Source: Rhodospirillales bacterium (lineage in GTDB: Bacteria; Pseudomonadota; Alphaproteobacteria; UBA828). Taken from it: a stretch of 5,747 bases of DNA. The first letter of the stretch is position 1. Every line of letters starts with the position of its first letter. The notes beneath the pieces were generated by a model. It ran no database searches. It was not told where the DNA came from and was given only the letters and a program-made list of their open reading frames with translations. Position numbers and translations under genes: made by a program. The stretch lies in contig JAPOPO010000202.1 in NCBI GenBank assembly GCA_026712885.1, positions 1 through 5,747 of the forward strand, written 5' to 3'. Shown here piece by piece: positions 5,354 through 5,747 of the stretch.

Positions 5354-5747
5354 TCAGTCGTAGTTGAAGATGTCCGGACGCGGATCGGGGATGAACCCGT
5401 CCGCGTTCGGCATCACCACCTTCGGCAGGGTCTCCGCGTTCATGACCTCGTCCTTGCCGATGATGTTGCCCTCGGCCAGGATGTAGGCGGTCACCGCATA
5501 CACGTCGTCGTCGGTCATCGACCCCGGGGTGTGGAACGGCATGGCCCGCTTGGTGAAGTCGAACAGCGTGCTGGCGTAGGGCCAGTAGCTCTCCACGGTC
5601 TTCTGGGGCTGGCCGCTCGCGAGGCTGCCCCGCCCGCCGATCAGCGCGGCGCCGCCGGTGCCCTTGACCCCACCGAGATCAGCGCCGTGGCAGGCAAGGC
5701 ATTGCTGCATGTACACCTGCTTGCCGGCCTCGTAGCCGCCCTCGCCA
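5354..5747 (-). CDS. Class I c-type cytochrome, C-terminal part (SoxD-like)
   Basis: Partial: 130 codons are visible and the N-terminus, presumably with a Sec signal or further domains, lies beyond the right edge. The frame runs in from the edge (GEGGYEAGKQVYMQQC...), so the internal GTG at 5716 is not the true start. The heme-binding CLACH is at visible residues 16-20, and the Met of KRAMPF (residue 69) is the likely sixth iron ligand. WPYASTLFDFTKRAMPF, DDDVYAVTAYILAEG and the tail LPKVVMPNADGFIPDPRPD resemble the cytochrome subunit of SoxCD-type sulfur or sulfite dehydrogenases, where it carries electrons from a molybdenum subunit to the respiratory chain in the periplasm. Other diheme or monoheme cytochromes of similar type are possible. 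It is followed by a strong terminator. The class I cytochrome call is firm; the Sox link is inferred. Confidence 0.88.
   Translation of the reverse strand, partial: GEGGYEAGKQVYMQQCLACHGADLGGVKGTGGAALIGGRGSLASGQPQKTVESYWPYASTLFDFTKRAMPFHTPGSMTDDDVYAVTAYILAEGNIIGKDEVMNAETLPKVVMPNADGFIPDPRPDIFNYD

Overview
This is a GC-rich window with a strong bias to G/C at third codon positions. It looks like proteobacterial chromosome, but taxonomy cannot be fixed from the sequence alone. The c-type cytochrome at the right edge has a SoxD-like C-terminal half. That makes a respiratory, possibly sulfur-oxidising, proteobacterium plausible; this is inference.

Layout, left to right. Positions 1-393 hold no convincing gene. 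They contain a less GC-rich stretch (about 60-220), then a cluster of palindromic repeats (226-347). A rightward group follows: a full-length hydantoinase B/oxoprolinase-family subunit (394-2145), a YfcG-type glutathione S-transferase with its own strong ribosome binding site (2173-2865), and a small, unrecognised multi-pass membrane protein (2904-3431). Leftward, on the minus strand, a class I cytochrome c enters from the right edge (5747-5354) and ends in a strong intrinsic terminator (5328-5299).

Between the two convergent groups sits a complete group II intron on the minus strand (5298-3422, about 1877 nt). It has a GTGTG 5' end, ribozyme domains I-III upstream of the ORF, and an intact 462-aa reverse transcriptase/maturase with YADD and no visible endonuclease domain. 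Domain V and VI hairpins follow, with a bulged A 8 nt from an AT 3' end. The intron begins at the base right after the terminator's T-tract, the insertion habit of class C (IIC) introns.

Removing the intron joins position 3421 to 5299. The membrane-protein frame then stays open through the inverted terminator sequence to a TGA at 5345-5347. The intron therefore appears to have replaced the last 16 codons of that gene with three codons and a stop that lies inside intron domain VI. Because the intron lies antisense to that gene, RNA splicing cannot repair it.

I see no CRISPR array, no tRNA or rRNA, and no clearly new multi-gene system. The most interesting items are the intron/terminator/gene-end arrangement, the short, non-canonical domain V, and a hydantoinase B subunit without its A partner next to a glutathione transferase.
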